DNA of 5,283 nucleotides from Chromatiales bacterium (GTDB taxonomy: Bacteria > Pseudomonadota > Gammaproteobacteria > Chromatiales > Chromatiaceae). The notes beneath the pieces are model-generated. The model ran no database searches. It saw nothing but the letters and a program-made list of their open reading frames with translations, and was not told the origin of the DNA. Shown piece by piece: positions 5,201-5,283 of the stretch (within the stretch, counting starts at the first letter, position 1; every line of letters begins with the position of its first letter). Location: contig JAKSCN010000421.1 in assembly GCA_022360595.1 (NCBI GenBank), positions 1-5,283 on the forward strand. Reading direction: 5' to 3'. Position numbers and translations under genes: made by a program.

Positions 5201-5283
5201 AAGAAGCGACTGTATTTGTTGGTTTCGAAGACTAGGCGTTCTCGTTCGAAGATTTTTAGATATTACAGTTTGTCATGAAGAAG

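Larger units (their letters stand above)
4848..5283. other. Right-end region without a confidently assignable gene
   Basis: Apart from the small items listed separately, I recognise no conserved product here on either strand. Open frames are short, switch frame often, lack good ribosome binding sites, and have compositions unlike the other genes. The region could be a divergent upstream spacer, the remains of a decayed gene, or hold an RNA I cannot recognise. An ATG at 5275-5277 followed by two AAG codons at the very edge could open a + strand gene that continues outside the window. No clear ribosome binding site precedes it. Confidence 0.4.

Noticed and set aside
5134..5262. Minus-strand frame without a start codon, rich in charged residues
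   Set aside because: It looks somewhat protein-like but contains no ATG, is bounded by stops on both sides, and matches no family I know. At most it is a relic.
5072..5278. 68-codon + strand open frame at the right end
   Set aside because: Its start lies inside the 35-codon frame, it reads through the terminator-like hairpin, it has no ribosome binding site, and its Arg/Phe/Leu-rich product looks like an out-of-frame translation.
1..5283. CRISPR array, tRNA or rRNA genes, complete insertion sequence, replication origin
   Set aside because: No regularly spaced repeats, no cloverleaf-like sequence, and no transposase or terminal inverted repeats were seen on either strand.

Overview
The window looks like chromosomal DNA of a Gram-negative bacterium, most likely a proteobacterium and plausibly an alphaproteobacterium. 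The basis is the protein families, the gene style, a Tat-type signal peptide and a base composition that looks near 50% GC by eye. I cannot name a genus from the sequence.

Layout. The left end (1-276, + strand) is the 3' end of a MATE-type multidrug efflux gene. It is followed by a cluster of three hairpins, two or three of which look like rho-independent terminators (275-396). A convergent minus-strand block then fills most of the window. In order of transcription (right to left) it holds a TetR-family regulator (4777-4160), an AraC/XylS-family regulator whose start overlaps the TetR stop as ATGA (4163-3183), a 139-nt gap with possible regulatory repeats, an NAD(P)-dependent aldehyde dehydrogenase (3043-1553), and a class IV (branched-chain/D-amino-acid fold) aminotransferase-like PLP enzyme (1523-570) 29 nt further on. 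A good sigma-70-like promoter with an overlapping short palindrome lies just upstream of the TetR gene.

How the genes may work together (inference). The two regulators probably control the downstream enzyme pair. A transaminase that turns an amine into an aldehyde and a dehydrogenase that oxidises the aldehyde to an acid would form a small amine- or aldehyde-catabolic or detoxification module. The unexpected point is that the aminotransferase-like protein carries a clear twin-arginine (Tat) signal, placed by a strong ribosome binding site, whereas the dehydrogenase has no signal. The two enzymes would therefore sit in different compartments. This is the observation most worth following up.

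The right end (about 4848-5283) has no gene I can assign with confidence. It holds a possible 35-codon membrane miniprotein with a terminator-like hairpin after it, a 13-bp direct repeat, and several short open frames that look non-genic.
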